The notes beneath the pieces are model-generated. The model made no database searches and was not told where the DNA came from. It was given only the letters and a program-made list of their open reading frames with translations. This document shows positions 35,187 to 44,312 of a DNA stretch of 64,000 nt, piece after piece. The stretch covers positions 1 to 64,000 of the forward strand of contig JAUIIG010000003.1 of assembly GCA_030431875.1 (NCBI GenBank), in the 5' to 3' direction. The position numbers and the translations under genes are program-made. The first letter of the stretch is position 1; each line of letters opens with the position of its first letter. This DNA comes from Alphaproteobacteria bacterium. Lineage in GTDB: Bacteria > Pseudomonadota > Alphaproteobacteria > Sphingomonadales > Sphingomonadaceae.

Positions 35187-35795
35187 TCACTCCTCCAGCT
35201 CGATGTCCCAGTAGAGCCAGTCGCGCCAGGTTTCGTGGAGGTAGTTCGGCGGGAAGGCCTTGCCCTGCTGCTGTAGTTGCCAGCTCGTCGGTCGGATCGG
35301 CTCGACATGCAGCCGCATGTTCGCCTGCTGCGGGGTCCGGCCACCCTTCTTCATGTTGCACGGGGCACAGGCCGTGGCGATGTTCTCCCACGTGGTCTTG
35401 CCGCCAAGCCGGCGCGGGATCACGTGGTCGTAGGTGAGGTGCTGCTGGCTGCCGCAGTACTGGCAGGAAAACTTATCGCGCAGGAACAGGTTGAAACGGG
35501 TGAAGGCGGGGAACTGGCTCGGCTTCACATATTGCCGCAGCGCGATCACGCTGGGCACCTGCATGTCGAGCGATTGCGAGTGCACCGCGCGGTCGTAACT
35601 CGCCACGATATCCACCCGTTCGAGGAACACCGCCTTGATCGCGGTCTGCCAGGGCCAGAGGCTGAGCGGGTAGTAGGAGAGCGGGGTATAGTCGGCGTTC
35701 AGCACCAGCGCCGGGCAGCTTTCCAGCTTCCGCGTCGGGTCATCGTCAGCGCTGCGAAACTTCGCGGCCCGTTCGATCAGTTCGGCTTTGAACAC
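35187..35795 (-). CDS. HNH endonuclease family protein
   Basis: A protein of 202 aa. The C-terminal half carries an HNH motif: CQYCG (zinc knuckle), LTYDHVIPRRLGG (catalytic His) and IATACAPCNMKKG (second zinc knuckle and Asn/His-like end). The N-terminal half (ALVLNADYTPLSYYPLSLW) is typical of a stand-alone HNH family widespread in proteobacteria and not linked to restriction genes. It may act in DNA repair or phage-like processing; nothing here tells which. Confidence 0.88.
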   Translation of the reverse strand: MFKAELIERAAKFRSADDDPTRKLESCPALVLNADYTPLSYYPLSLWPWQTAIKAVFLERVDIVASYDRAVHSQSLDMQVPSVIALRQYVKPSQFPAFTRFNLFLRDKFSCQYCGSQQHLTYDHVIPRRLGGKTTWENIATACAPCNMKKGGRTPQQANMRLHVEPIRPTSWQLQQQGKAFPPNYLHETWRDWLYWDIELEE

Positions 35796-35920
35796 GTTCC
35801 TGTGCCCTCCCTGATTGATCTGGAATGTGCCTTTGCATCGAAAAACGTCAACCCTGTTACAGACAGGCTATCCACAGGGATATTCACATGGGACGCTCTG
35901 TGGCATAAGCCAATCTGCCC

Positions 35921-36778
35921 ATGATCGTCACCCGTTTCGCCCCCAGTCCCAACGGCCCGCTGCACCTTGGTCATGCGTGGTCAGCCATCGTGGCGCATGA
36001 CCTTGCGCGCGAAGCGGAGGGGCGGTTCCTGCTGCGGATCGAGGATATCGACGGTGCCCGTTCACGCCCCGAGCTGGCGGACCACTTCCGCCGCGATCTC
36101 GAATGGCTGGGGCTGGAATGGGAGGAGGTGCCCGCCCAGTCCACGCGCCTTGAAAGCTACGAAGCCGCCGCACGGCGCCTGCTGGACGAGGGGCTGCTCT
36201 ACCGCTGCACCTGCACCCGCGCGGAGATCGCTGCGCTGGAGCCCGAGATCGGGCCCGAAGGTGCGATCTATCCGGGCACCTGCAAGGGCGAGAACTACGA
36301 CCCCTCACGATCCTTCGCCTTGCGACTGGATTGCGAGGCAGCGCTCGAGCGTACCGGGGAGCTGTTCTGGGAGGATGAGAGCGCCGGCACGATCCTCGCC
36401 AATCCGCGCGAGCTGGGCGACGTGGTGCTGGTGCGCAAGGATGCGCCCGCCAGCTATCACCTCGCCGCGACGCTGGACGATGCGGCGGACGGCGTCACGC
36501 TGGTAACGCGCGGGGAGGACCTGTTCATCGCCACCCACGTGCACCGATTGTTGCAGGAACTGCTCGGACTGCCCGTTCCGCGCTGGCACCACCATGGCCT
36601 GCTGCTGGAGGACGAGGGCAAGAAATTGGCCAAGAGCCGCCAGTCGGGCGAACGCCGCTGGGGTCTGGCCGACATGCGCGAAGCGGGCGAAGACGGACGC
36701 GTGCTTGCCGAAAAGCTGCGCATGGGCCAAATGCCGTGTGGCATTACCCTCTCCCGCTTCCCACATGGTGGATCATGA
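35921..36778 (+). CDS. gluQ: Glutamyl-queuosine tRNA(Asp) synthetase
   Basis: GluQRS, 285 aa: a shortened glutamyl-tRNA synthetase without anticodon-binding domain that attaches glutamate to queuosine-34 of tRNA-Asp. The class I HIGH-like motif is PLHLGHA (near residue 13-19), the KMSKS-like element is KLAKS, and zinc-site cysteines CTCTR and YPGTC are present. The absence of the C-terminal domain separates it from GltX. It overlaps the small membrane gene by ATGA. queC for the same modification is at 14.6 kb. Confidence 0.94.
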   Translation: MIVTRFAPSPNGPLHLGHAWSAIVAHDLAREAEGRFLLRIEDIDGARSRPELADHFRRDLEWLGLEWEEVPAQSTRLESYEAAARRLLDEGLLYRCTCTRAEIAALEPEIGPEGAIYPGTCKGENYDPSRSFALRLDCEAALERTGELFWEDESAGTILANPRELGDVVLVRKDAPASYHLAATLDDAADGVTLVTRGEDLFIATHVHRLLQELLGLPVPRWHHHGLLLEDEGKKLAKSRQSGERRWGLADMREAGEDGRVLAEKLRMGQMPCGITLSRFPHGGS

Positions 36779-37002
36779 ACACATTCCTCACCATCCTGCT
36801 CATCTTCTTCGCCATCATGGCGGCAGTCTCACTGGTGCGCGGCATCGTCGCCTTCCTGCAGACGACCAAGATCGACCTCGAAAGCGGCGGTGAAAACTCC
36901 AAGGCGCTGATGGAAGCCCAGAACCGCGCCATGTTCTCGCGCATCAAGTACCAGGCCCTGGCAATTGCCGTCGTCGCGGTGCTGCTCTTGATTAATCGGT
37001 AG
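36775..37002 (+). CDS. HIG1-like two-helix membrane protein
   Basis: A protein of 75 aa with two membrane helices (residues about 4-27 and 57-73) separated by a polar loop (TKIDLESGGENSKALMEAQNRAMFSRIKYQ), the arrangement of twin-transmembrane HIG1-like proteins of alphaproteobacteria. In many relatives such a gene precedes the cobalamin adenosyltransferase, as here. The start overlaps the gluQ stop. The function is unknown. Confidence 0.78.
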   Translation: MNTFLTILLIFFAIMAAVSLVRGIVAFLQTTKIDLESGGENSKALMEAQNRAMFSRIKYQALAIAVVAVLLLINR

Positions 37003-37014
37003 TAGTGAGTGACA

Positions 37015-37112
37015 CGGTCGGCGGTTAGCCGACCGCAAGGGCGACCGCCCGCCCGCAGCGGGCGCAGCTTGCCTGCGCGCATAGCGAGGACGAAAGCGCG
37101 GAGGCGCTTTCG
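37015..37112 (+). repeat. Structured intergenic repeat, copy A
   Basis: First of four copies of a hairpin-rich element. From 5' to 3': an eight-pair hairpin CGGTCGGC/GCCGACCG (37015-37035); the core GGGCGACCGCCCGCCCGCAG (37039-37058); a middle hairpin GCGCAG/CTGCGC; the box GCGAGGAC (37084-37091); and a terminal perfect nine-pair hairpin CGAAAGCGC/GCGCTTTCG with loop GGAG (37091-37112). It ends against the ribosome-binding site (GGAAG, 37112-37116) of the adenosyltransferase gene. Confidence 0.85.
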
Positions 37113-37121
37113 GAAGATGAA

Positions 37122-37688
37122 ATGGTAAAATTGAACAAGATCTACACCCGCACTGGGGATGACGGCACCACCGGGCTCGTCGACGGGTCCCGGCTACCCA
37201 AGCATGCAGCGCGGATGCAGGCAGTAGGCGACGTCGACGAAGCCAATGCTGCCATCGGCATGGCAGCCGTGGTGGCCGAGGGCGAACTTTGCGCCGACCT
37301 TGTCCGTTTGCAGAACGACCTGTTCGACCTCGGCGCCGACCTCGCCACGCCGGGCGAGGACTTCGAACCCGGCGAGATGGTGCTGCGGATCGTTCCGGCA
37401 CAGGCCCAATGGATCGAGACGCGGATCGACGCGCTCAACGCCGCGCTGGAGCCGCTGACCAGTTTCGTCCTGCCCGGCGGCAGCGAGCTGGCCGCGCGGC
37501 TGCACGTGGCGCGCACCGTCGCGCGGCGGGCGGAACGCTCCATGACCGCGCTGGCGCAAGGCGAACCGGTCAACCCGGCGGCGCTGGCCTTCATCAATCG
37601 CTTGTCCGACTACCTCTTCACCGCCGCCCGCGTCGCCAATGATGGCGGCAAGGACGACGTGCTCTGGACGCCCGGCGCCAACCGGTAG
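37122..37688 (+). CDS. Cob(I)alamin adenosyltransferase, PduO type
   Basis: A trimeric ATP:corrinoid adenosyltransferase of 188 aa that makes adenosylcobalamin from cob(I)alamin. The N-terminal ATP loop YTRTGDDGTTGL (residues 8-19) and the C-terminal RTVARRAERS and NRLSDYLFTAAR motifs are characteristic of the PduO family. The ATG at 37122 has GGAAG 5 bases upstream; that site directly follows a hairpin of repeat copy A. A three-codon open frame ATG-AAA-TGG-TAA (37116-37127) overlaps the start in another frame. Confidence 0.94.
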   Translation: MVKLNKIYTRTGDDGTTGLVDGSRLPKHAARMQAVGDVDEANAAIGMAAVVAEGELCADLVRLQNDLFDLGADLATPGEDFEPGEMVLRIVPAQAQWIETRIDALNAALEPLTSFVLPGGSELAARLHVARTVARRAERSMTALAQGEPVNPAALAFINRLSDYLFTAARVANDGGKDDVLWTPGANR

Positions 37689-37741
37689 AATTTGGAACAA
37701 GCCTCCTTGCTCGCCCGTTGGTGAGGCAAAGGAGACAATTG

Positions 37742-38095
37742 ATGAGCAATTCCAAGGCTGAAAGCCCCGAAGCGCGTCAGGCGGGCCTTGCCCCCGAGAC
37801 CCATAACGACGAGCAGGACGAGCACCTGATGCAGGCGCAGGCCGTATCAGCGGAAGCGCGCCGCACGACCGTGACCACGCGCATGCCGACCGAGAGTGAA
37901 AAGGCTCATGGCGGCATCACCCTGCTCAACATGTCGAAGCAAGACACCGTCGACCACATGCGCGACATGGAAAGTTCGGGACGCATCGACATGGATGCTT
38001 ACACTGGCGAACCGAACCACGATGATAACGAGGGCAAGTACGGCAAGGGCCAAGCGGCCAAGGACGATGCGATCGAACAGCCGATCAACAGCTAG
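37742..38095 (+). CDS. Acidic hydrophilic hypothetical protein
   Basis: A protein of 117 aa rich in Asp, Glu, Gln, Asn and Lys with no hydrophobic segment, probably largely disordered. An excellent Shine-Dalgarno sequence (AGGAG) sits 7 bases before the ATG at 37742, so it is a real gene. I do not recognise a family; the NMSKQDTVDHMRDMESSGRID stretch (residues about 63-83) is the most structured part. It resembles stress-type hydrophilic proteins. The stop shares CTAG with DUF202. Confidence 0.7.
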   Translation: MSNSKAESPEARQAGLAPETHNDEQDEHLMQAQAVSAEARRTTVTTRMPTESEKAHGGITLLNMSKQDTVDHMRDMESSGRIDMDAYTGEPNHDDNEGKYGKGQAAKDDAIEQPINS

Positions 38096-38505
38096 CCGCC
38101 GCCGATACTGCCATCGTTGAGGATCCAGAGGCCGGCGGTCAGCACTGCTGCGCCGAAAGCAACGCACCATGACAGCAGCCGGAAATTGGGCGGCGACGTG
38201 CCTTCCAGTTCGTGTGCGTGGAGCTTGTCCAGCGTATTACAGGCGCGCTTGGATGCCGCCAGCGCCAGCCAGCCTCCGGCAAGGATGAACACGGTGGCGA
38301 TAGCCCGGGCCAGCCACGGTGGCTCGAAATCGCCGAACACCGCACGAAAACCCAGCCCGATACCGATGGCAGCGAAAGCCGTGCGGATCCACCCGGCGTA
38401 AGTGCGTTCCATCGCCATGATGGTGCGATCCTCGGCAAGGTCCGTGCGGAACTCCGCCCAGTGGGTGGACTTGTCTTCGTCGTCGGGCGGATCGTCTTGC
38501 GCCAT
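38092..38505 (-). CDS. DUF202 (YidH-family) membrane protein
   Basis: A protein of 137 aa with three membrane helices. The DUF202 signature is LAEDRTIMAMERTYAGWIRTA, where the conserved ERT(L/Y)xxWxR motif opens the first helix. The family is common in bacteria; the function is unknown. Its stop codon overlaps that of the opposite gene in a CTAG. Confidence 0.9.
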   Translation of the reverse strand: MAQDDPPDDEDKSTHWAEFRTDLAEDRTIMAMERTYAGWIRTAFAAIGIGLGFRAVFGDFEPPWLARAIATVFILAGGWLALAASKRACNTLDKLHAHELEGTSPPNFRLLSWCVAFGAAVLTAGLWILNDGSIGGG

Positions 38506-38551
38506 GCCGCCAGGTTAGCGGGCCAGCGCGCTTTGGCAAATCGGCGTGTGC

Positions 38552-41182
38552 TCAGTCTTCGTCGGCTTGCCGCTTGAGCTGGTAAAGCAGGTCCAGCGCC
38601 TCGCGCGGGGTGAGGGCATCGACGTCGAGAGCTTGCAGCTCTTCGCGCAGCAGGTCGCGGTCTTCCTCGACCTCGTGGGCGACAGCCGCGAAGAGCGGCA
38701 GTTCGCCAAGGCCAGCGGCCAGCCCGCCGGTTTCGGCGCGTCCCTTTTCCAGCCGATCGAGCACCGACTTGGCGCGCTTGACCACTTGTGGCGGCACACC
38801 CGCTAGTTTGGCGACGGCGAGGCCATAGGAGCGGTCCGCCGCGCCCTCGGCCAGCTCGTGCAGCAGGACAAGGTCGCCCTTCCATTCTTTGGCGCGGACG
38901 TGGTGCAGGCTCAGCGCCTCGCAGGTCTCCGCCAGTCGCGCCATCTCGTGATAGTGCGTCGCGAAGAGGCAGCGGCTCTTGTTGGTCTCATGGATCGCTT
39001 CGGCGACGGCCCATGCCAAGGCGAGGCCGTCGTAGGTGGAAGTGCCGCGTCCGACTTCGTCGAGGATCACGAAACTGCGTTCGCCCGCCTGGCTCAGGAT
39101 GGCGGCGGTCTCGACCATCTCGACCATGAAGGTGGATCGCCCGCGCGCCAAGTTGTCCGACGCGCCGACGCGGCTGAACAACTGGTCTACCAACCCGATC
39201 CGCGCGGCGTGGGCGGGGACATAGCCGCCCGCCTGGGCCAGCAGCACGATCAGCGCATTCTGGCGCAGAAAGGTCGACTTGCCGCCCATGTTGGGCCCGC
39301 CGACCAGCCACAGCCGGTCGCGCTGCGAAAGCGCGCAGTCGTTGGCGACGAAGCGTTCGCCCTGCGCGGCGAGAGCCGCTTCGACCACGGGGTGGCGTCC
39401 GCCCTCAATGGCGAGCACGGGCTCTTCGGTGACGTCAGGGCGGCACCATTCGCCATCGCTCGCGCGCTCGGCCTGTCCAGCGGCAACGTCGAGCCGGGCC
39501 AGTGCTGCGGCAGTGGCGGCAATGGCCTCACGCCGCGCACAGATGCGCTCCACGAACCCTTCGAAATGCGCCTCTTCCGCCGCTAGCGCATGGCCGCCGG
39601 CCTCGGCGATGCGGTTGGCTTCCTCGTGCAGATGCAGCGAGTTGAAGCGCGCGGCATTGGCCATGGTCTGGCGGTGGGTGAAGCCGGAATCCTGCGCCAT
39701 CAGCTTGTCGGCGTGCTTGCTCGGCACTTCGATGAAATAGCCGAGCACGCCGTTGTGCTTGATCTTGAGCGAAGGGGTGTCCGTTTCCTCGCGGTAGCGC
39801 GCTTCCAGCGCGGCAATGGCGCGGCGGGCATTGCCCGAGGTGGCCCGCAGGTCATCCAGCGCGGCGTCGTAGCCTTCCGCGATATAGCCGCCGTTCTGCC
39901 GCTCGGTGGGCGGCGAGGGCACCAGCGCGCGGCTGAGCAGGTCGGTCAGTTCGCCGTGTCCGCGCAAATGCGGCAGCAGGCTGTCGAGCAGGGTCGGCCG
40001 GTCCGGCTGGCCTTGCAGCAGTTCGTGGATGCGTCGCGCTTCGCTCAACCCGTCGCGTACCTGGCCCAGGTCGCGCGGACTGCCGCGACCGGCAACGATC
40101 CGGCCCAGCGCGCGGCCAATATCGGGCAGGCTCCGCAACATGCCGCGCAAGTCCGCCCGCAACAGGGGATCGGCGAGCACGAAGCTGACCAGCGCCAGCC
40201 GCTCCTCGATCGCTGGCCGGTCTGCTAACGGTGCAGCGAGATCTTCGGCGAGTTGTCGCGCACCCGCGCCGGTAACGCAGCGGTCGATTGCCGCGATCAG
40301 GCTGCCGGTGCGGCCACCCTGCTGGCTGGTGAGGATTTCAAGGCTGGCCCGGGTTGCCTCATCCATGGCCATGTGTTCGCCGCTGGCGCGGGCTTGCGGT
40401 GGCAGCAGTAGCGGCAGCGAACCGCGTCCGGCATGTTCGAGATAGGCCACCAGCCCGCCCGCTGCCGCAAGCATGGCGCGGCTGAACTGGCCAAACCCGT
40501 CGAGCGTCGCCACGCCGTGGACCTTCTTGAGCCGCGCCTCCCCGGCGTCGCTTCCGAAGTCGCTACGGGGGCGCAGGACTGCTTCGAACGGAGCTTCGTC
40601 CCAGCCTTCGGGCACGACCACTTCGCTTGCCCCGATCCGCGCCAGCACGGCGGGCAGGCGCTCGGGCGCGCATTCCTCCAGCGTCATGGCCCCGGTCGAG
40701 ATGTCGCAGGCCGCCACGCCGCAGGTTCCGCGCACATCGCAGACGGCTGCCAGCATGTTGGCGCGGCGCGGCTCCAGCAGGGCCTCTTCGGTGAGCGTGC
40801 CCGCCGTTACGAAGCGCACGATGTCGCGCTTCACCAGCGCCTTCGACACCGGCGAGCCTTCGCGCCGGGCGCGTTCCTTGGCCTCGTCCGGCGTTTCCAC
40901 CTGCTCGGCGATCGCCACCCGGCATCCTGCCTTGATCAGCCTTGCCAGGTAGCCTTCCGCCGCATGCACCGGCACGCCGCACATGGGCACCGGCTCCCCG
41001 CTGTGTTCGCCGCGCGTGGTCAGCGCGATATCGAGCACGCCCGCAGCCGTTTTTGCGTCGTCGAAGAACAGCTCGAAGAAGTCGCCCATGCGGTAGAACA
41101 ACAGGCAATCGCCGGCCTCCGACTTGAGGTCGAAATATTGCGCCATCATGGGAGTTGCAGTTGAGGATTGAGGGCCGGCCAT
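38552..41182 (-). CDS. mutS: DNA mismatch repair protein MutS
   Basis: Mismatch-recognition ATPase, 876 aa, full length. The mismatch-binding domain carries GDFFELFFDDA (Phe-x-Glu) near the N-terminus. The ATPase domain has Walker A GGPNMGGKST, the Walker B aspartate in FVILDEVGRG, and the dimerisation His/STYDGLALAWA segment. It starts at the ATG at 41182; an internal start at the MMAQYFDLK methionines is possible. mutL is not adjacent. Confidence 0.97.
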   Translation of the reverse strand: MAGPQSSTATPMMAQYFDLKSEAGDCLLFYRMGDFFELFFDDAKTAAGVLDIALTTRGEHSGEPVPMCGVPVHAAEGYLARLIKAGCRVAIAEQVETPDEAKERARREGSPVSKALVKRDIVRFVTAGTLTEEALLEPRRANMLAAVCDVRGTCGVAACDISTGAMTLEECAPERLPAVLARIGASEVVVPEGWDEAPFEAVLRPRSDFGSDAGEARLKKVHGVATLDGFGQFSRAMLAAAGGLVAYLEHAGRGSLPLLLPPQARASGEHMAMDEATRASLEILTSQQGGRTGSLIAAIDRCVTGAGARQLAEDLAAPLADRPAIEERLALVSFVLADPLLRADLRGMLRSLPDIGRALGRIVAGRGSPRDLGQVRDGLSEARRIHELLQGQPDRPTLLDSLLPHLRGHGELTDLLSRALVPSPPTERQNGGYIAEGYDAALDDLRATSGNARRAIAALEARYREETDTPSLKIKHNGVLGYFIEVPSKHADKLMAQDSGFTHRQTMANAARFNSLHLHEEANRIAEAGGHALAAEEAHFEGFVERICARREAIAATAAALARLDVAAGQAERASDGEWCRPDVTEEPVLAIEGGRHPVVEAALAAQGERFVANDCALSQRDRLWLVGGPNMGGKSTFLRQNALIVLLAQAGGYVPAHAARIGLVDQLFSRVGASDNLARGRSTFMVEMVETAAILSQAGERSFVILDEVGRGTSTYDGLALAWAVAEAIHETNKSRCLFATHYHEMARLAETCEALSLHHVRAKEWKGDLVLLHELAEGAADRSYGLAVAKLAGVPPQVVKRAKSVLDRLEKGRAETGGLAAGLGELPLFAAVAHEVEEDRDLLREELQALDVDALTPREALDLLYQLKRQADED

Positions 41183-41298
41183 GGAGACAGCGGGACTAGC
41201 CCCGTGCGCGCCGATTCGGGAAGGGCGGGCGTGCCGCTTTCCCCTATCGCAGCACGAAAACCCGCTCTATGGTCCGCGTAGCAAAGGGGGATTCACGC

Positions 41299-43563
41299 GT
41301 GGCCGACGAAAAGAAGACCAGTTTCACCGAGCGCGAGGCGCTGTTCTACCACGAGGCTATCCGCCCGGGTAAGATCGAGATCATCGCCTCCAAGCCGATG
41401 ACCACCCAGCGCGACCTGAGCCTGGCCTATTCGCCCGGCGTCGCCGTGCCCGTGCAGGCCATCGCTGACGATCCCGCCAATGCTGCCAAGTACACTGCCA
41501 AGTCGAACCTTGTGGCCGTGATTTCGAACGGCACGGCGATCCTTGGCCTGGGCAATCTCGGTGCGCTGGCCTCGAAGCCTGTCATGGAAGGCAAGGCGGT
41601 GCTGTTCAAGCGCTTCGCCGACGTCGATTCCATCGACATCGAGCTCGATACCGAAGACCCCGAGAAGTTCATCGAGGCGGTCGCCCTGATGGAGCCGACC
41701 TTTGGCGGCATCAACCTGGAAGACATCGGCGCGCCCGAATGCTTTATCATCGAGCAGGCTTTGCGTGAACGGATGAACATTCCGATCATGCATGACGACC
41801 AGCATGGCACGGCGATCATCACCGCTGCTGGCCTGCTCAACGCCTGCCACCTGACCAAGCGCGACGTTGCCGAGGTGAAGGTTGTGGTGAACGGTGCCGG
41901 TGCCGCCGCGCTCGCCTGTACCGCGCTGGTGAAGGCCATGGGCGTCAAGCACGAGAACGTCATCGTCTGTGATCGCAAGGGGCCGATCTATCCCGGCCGC
42001 GAAGGCGTGGACCAATGGAAGAGTGCCCACGCGGTGGAGACCGAACACCGCACGCTGGAAGAGGCGCTGAAGGGGGCGGACATCTTCCTCGGCCTGTCGG
42101 CTGCCGGCGCGCTCAAGCCCGAATGGGTGGCCGAGATGGCGGACCAGCCGATCATCTTCGCCATGGCCAACCCGACGCCGGAAATCATGCCGGACGAAGC
42201 CAAGGCCGTGCGTCCCGATGCCATCGTGGCGACCGGGCGCAGCGACTTCCCCAACCAGGTCAACAACGTGCTCGGCTTCCCCTTTATCTTCCGCGGCGCG
42301 CTCGATGTGCGGGCCACCGCGATCAACGAGGAAATGAAGGTCGCCGCCGCCCGTGCCATTGCCGAACTGGCCCGCGAACGTGTGCCCGAGGAAGTGGCCG
42401 CCGCATACGGCAAGAATCACCAGTTCGGCGTCGAATACATCATCCCGGCGCCCTTCGATCCGCGCCTGATGGAGGTTGTCTCCTCCGCCGTGGCCAAGGC
42501 GGCGATGGATTCGGGTGTGGCGCAATCGCCGATCGAGGATTTCGACGAATACCGCCACCAGCTCAAGGCGCGGCTCAACCCGACGACGTCGGTGCTCACC
42601 CGCGTTTACGAAGACGCCAAGGCCAATCCCAAGCGGATGGTCTTCGCGGAGGCGGAGGAAGAAGTGGCGCTGCGCGCCGCCATCCAGTTCCGCGATTTCG
42701 GCTATGGCACGCCGATCCTTGTCGGCCGGACCGAGAAGGTGCGCGAGAAGCTGGTGGAACTGTCGGTGGAAGATCCCGACAGCTTCGAGATCGCCAACTC
42801 GAACACCTACGAGAAGATCGAGCCGATGGTGGAATACCTCTACAAGCGGCTCCAACGGCGCGGTCATACCGAGCGCGACGTGCGCCGCATGGTGAACCAG
42901 GAACGCAACGTCTTCGCCGCCCTGCTGGTAGCATTGGGCGAAGGCGATGGCATGATCACCGGCCTGACCCGGACCTTCAGCCAGACCGCGCGCGAGATTG
43001 GCCGCGTGCTTGATCACAAGCCGGGCCATACGCCCTTCGGCATGCACATGGTGATCGGCAAGAACCACACCACCTTCCTCGCCGACACGGTGATCAACGA
43101 GCGACCCAGTGCCGAACAGCTGGCCCATATCGCCAAGGAAAGCGCTGCCGTCGCCCGCCGCATGGGCCACGAACCGCGCGTCGCCTTCCTGTCCTATTCC
43201 ACCTTCGGCAACCCGCCGGGACAGTGGCTGGGCAATATCCGCGACGCCGTGGCGATCCTCGATGCCGACGAAACGGTGAACTTCGAATACGAAGGCGAGA
43301 TGGCGCCCGATGCCGCGCTCAACGACAAGGTCATGGCGCTCTACCCGTTCAGCCGCCTGTCCGGCCCGGCCAACGTGCTGATCATGCCCGGCCTGCAGTC
43401 TGCCAACCTTTCGGCCAAGCTGCTGCGCGAACTGTCCGGCGATACCACCATCGGCCCGCTGATGATCGGTTCGGAAAAGCCGGTGCAGATCGCCCCCATG
43501 ACCTCGCTGGCACCCGACGTGCTGACACTGGCCGTGCTGGCCTCTGCGGGGGTCGTGGGCTAG
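41299..43563 (+). CDS. maeB: NADP-dependent malic enzyme with phosphotransacetylase-like domain
   Basis: A two-domain protein of 754 aa. The N-terminal malic-enzyme domain (residues about 1-425) has SLAYSPGVAVP, the metal/substrate segment PIMHDDQHGTA and the nucleotide loop GAGAAALAC. The C-terminal domain (about 430-754) is a phosphate-acetyltransferase-like regulatory module, thought to bind acetyl-CoA. It converts malate to pyruvate, generating NADPH. The start is the GTG at 41299, with AAGGGGG 8 bases upstream; an upstream ATG in the same frame has no such site. Confidence 0.95.
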   Translation: MADEKKTSFTEREALFYHEAIRPGKIEIIASKPMTTQRDLSLAYSPGVAVPVQAIADDPANAAKYTAKSNLVAVISNGTAILGLGNLGALASKPVMEGKAVLFKRFADVDSIDIELDTEDPEKFIEAVALMEPTFGGINLEDIGAPECFIIEQALRERMNIPIMHDDQHGTAIITAAGLLNACHLTKRDVAEVKVVVNGAGAAALACTALVKAMGVKHENVIVCDRKGPIYPGREGVDQWKSAHAVETEHRTLEEALKGADIFLGLSAAGALKPEWVAEMADQPIIFAMANPTPEIMPDEAKAVRPDAIVATGRSDFPNQVNNVLGFPFIFRGALDVRATAINEEMKVAAARAIAELARERVPEEVAAAYGKNHQFGVEYIIPAPFDPRLMEVVSSAVAKAAMDSGVAQSPIEDFDEYRHQLKARLNPTTSVLTRVYEDAKANPKRMVFAEAEEEVALRAAIQFRDFGYGTPILVGRTEKVREKLVELSVEDPDSFEIANSNTYEKIEPMVEYLYKRLQRRGHTERDVRRMVNQERNVFAALLVALGEGDGMITGLTRTFSQTAREIGRVLDHKPGHTPFGMHMVIGKNHTTFLADTVINERPSAEQLAHIAKESAAVARRMGHEPRVAFLSYSTFGNPPGQWLGNIRDAVAILDADETVNFEYEGEMAPDAALNDKVMALYPFSRLSGPANVLIMPGLQSANLSAKLLRELSGDTTIGPLMIGSEKPVQIAPMTSLAPDVLTLAVLASAGVVG

Positions 43564-43567
43564 CCGC

Positions 43568-44254
43568 CTACCACGGCACTTCGGTGCCGTCGTAAGCAAG
43601 GAAAGCGTGGCGCGGCGTGGCCTCGGCCTCGAGCAGGTCGAGCATGCCGTTCACGCTCGTCTCCACGTCGATCAGGCCGTTCGGCCCGCCCATGTCGGTG
43701 CGCACCCAGCCGGGGTGCAGCGAGATCACGCCCACGCCGCGTTCCTCTGCGTGCTTGGCGAAGAGCGAGCGCGCCAGCATGTTCTGCGACACCTTGGACA
43801 GGCGGTAGAGGTTCGTGCCGCCCGAGGAATCGTCGATCGAACCCATCTTGCTCGACATCATGGCAATCGTGCCGCCCTGCTTCATCAGCGGCAGCAGCGC
43901 GAGGGCCGCCTGCGCCGGGGCAACGGCATTGGTCATCACGATATCGGCGACATTGTCACGCGTCAGGTCTTCGATCCCTTGCGCGTCACCGCCGTAGATA
44001 CCGGGATTCATCACCAGCAGGTTGACTGAACCTTCCGCGCAGGCATGGGCAATCCCGGCCACTGCCTGCTCGTCAGTCACGTCGCACTTCATGACTTCGA
44101 CCAAGGGTGCATTGGCCTCGGCAACGTCGTGCAGATCGGGGCTGGTGCTGCGTTCGGTGGCGATCACCTTGTACCCGCGCCGCGCCAGTTCCTGCGTCAG
44201 TCCCAAGCCGAGGCCGCGCGAGGCGCCGATCACGATGGCTGTCTTGTCACTCAT
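43568..44254 (-). CDS. Short-chain dehydrogenase/reductase
   Basis: A Rossmann-fold oxidoreductase of 228 aa. The nucleotide loop is GASRGLGLG (residues 10-18), NxG appears as NPGIYGG, and the catalytic set is Ser in MMSSKMGS and YRLSK (YxxxK). SLHPGWVRTDMGG follows as in the classical family. It resembles carbonyl-reductase-like SDRs; the substrate is unknown. It converges on maeB with a 4-base gap. Confidence 0.9.
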   Translation of the reverse strand: MSDKTAIVIGASRGLGLGLTQELARRGYKVIATERSTSPDLHDVAEANAPLVEVMKCDVTDEQAVAGIAHACAEGSVNLLVMNPGIYGGDAQGIEDLTRDNVADIVMTNAVAPAQAALALLPLMKQGGTIAMMSSKMGSIDDSSGGTNLYRLSKVSQNMLARSLFAKHAEERGVGVISLHPGWVRTDMGGPNGLIDVETSVNGMLDLLEAEATPRHAFLAYDGTEVPW

Positions 44255-44312
44255 GCAAATGTCCTTTCAATCCTTTCGGACTGAACTGGTGCGCGAGCAG
44301 GGAAGTTCCAAC

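Noticed and set aside
35868-35876. DnaA box or origin near gluQ (CTATCCACA)
   Set aside because: A single site with one mismatch, without an AT-rich unwinding region or further boxes.
41293-43599. Open frame of 768 codons antisense to maeB
   Set aside because: It is a shadow of maeB with His/Gly/Asp-rich sequence typical of reverse-frame translation.
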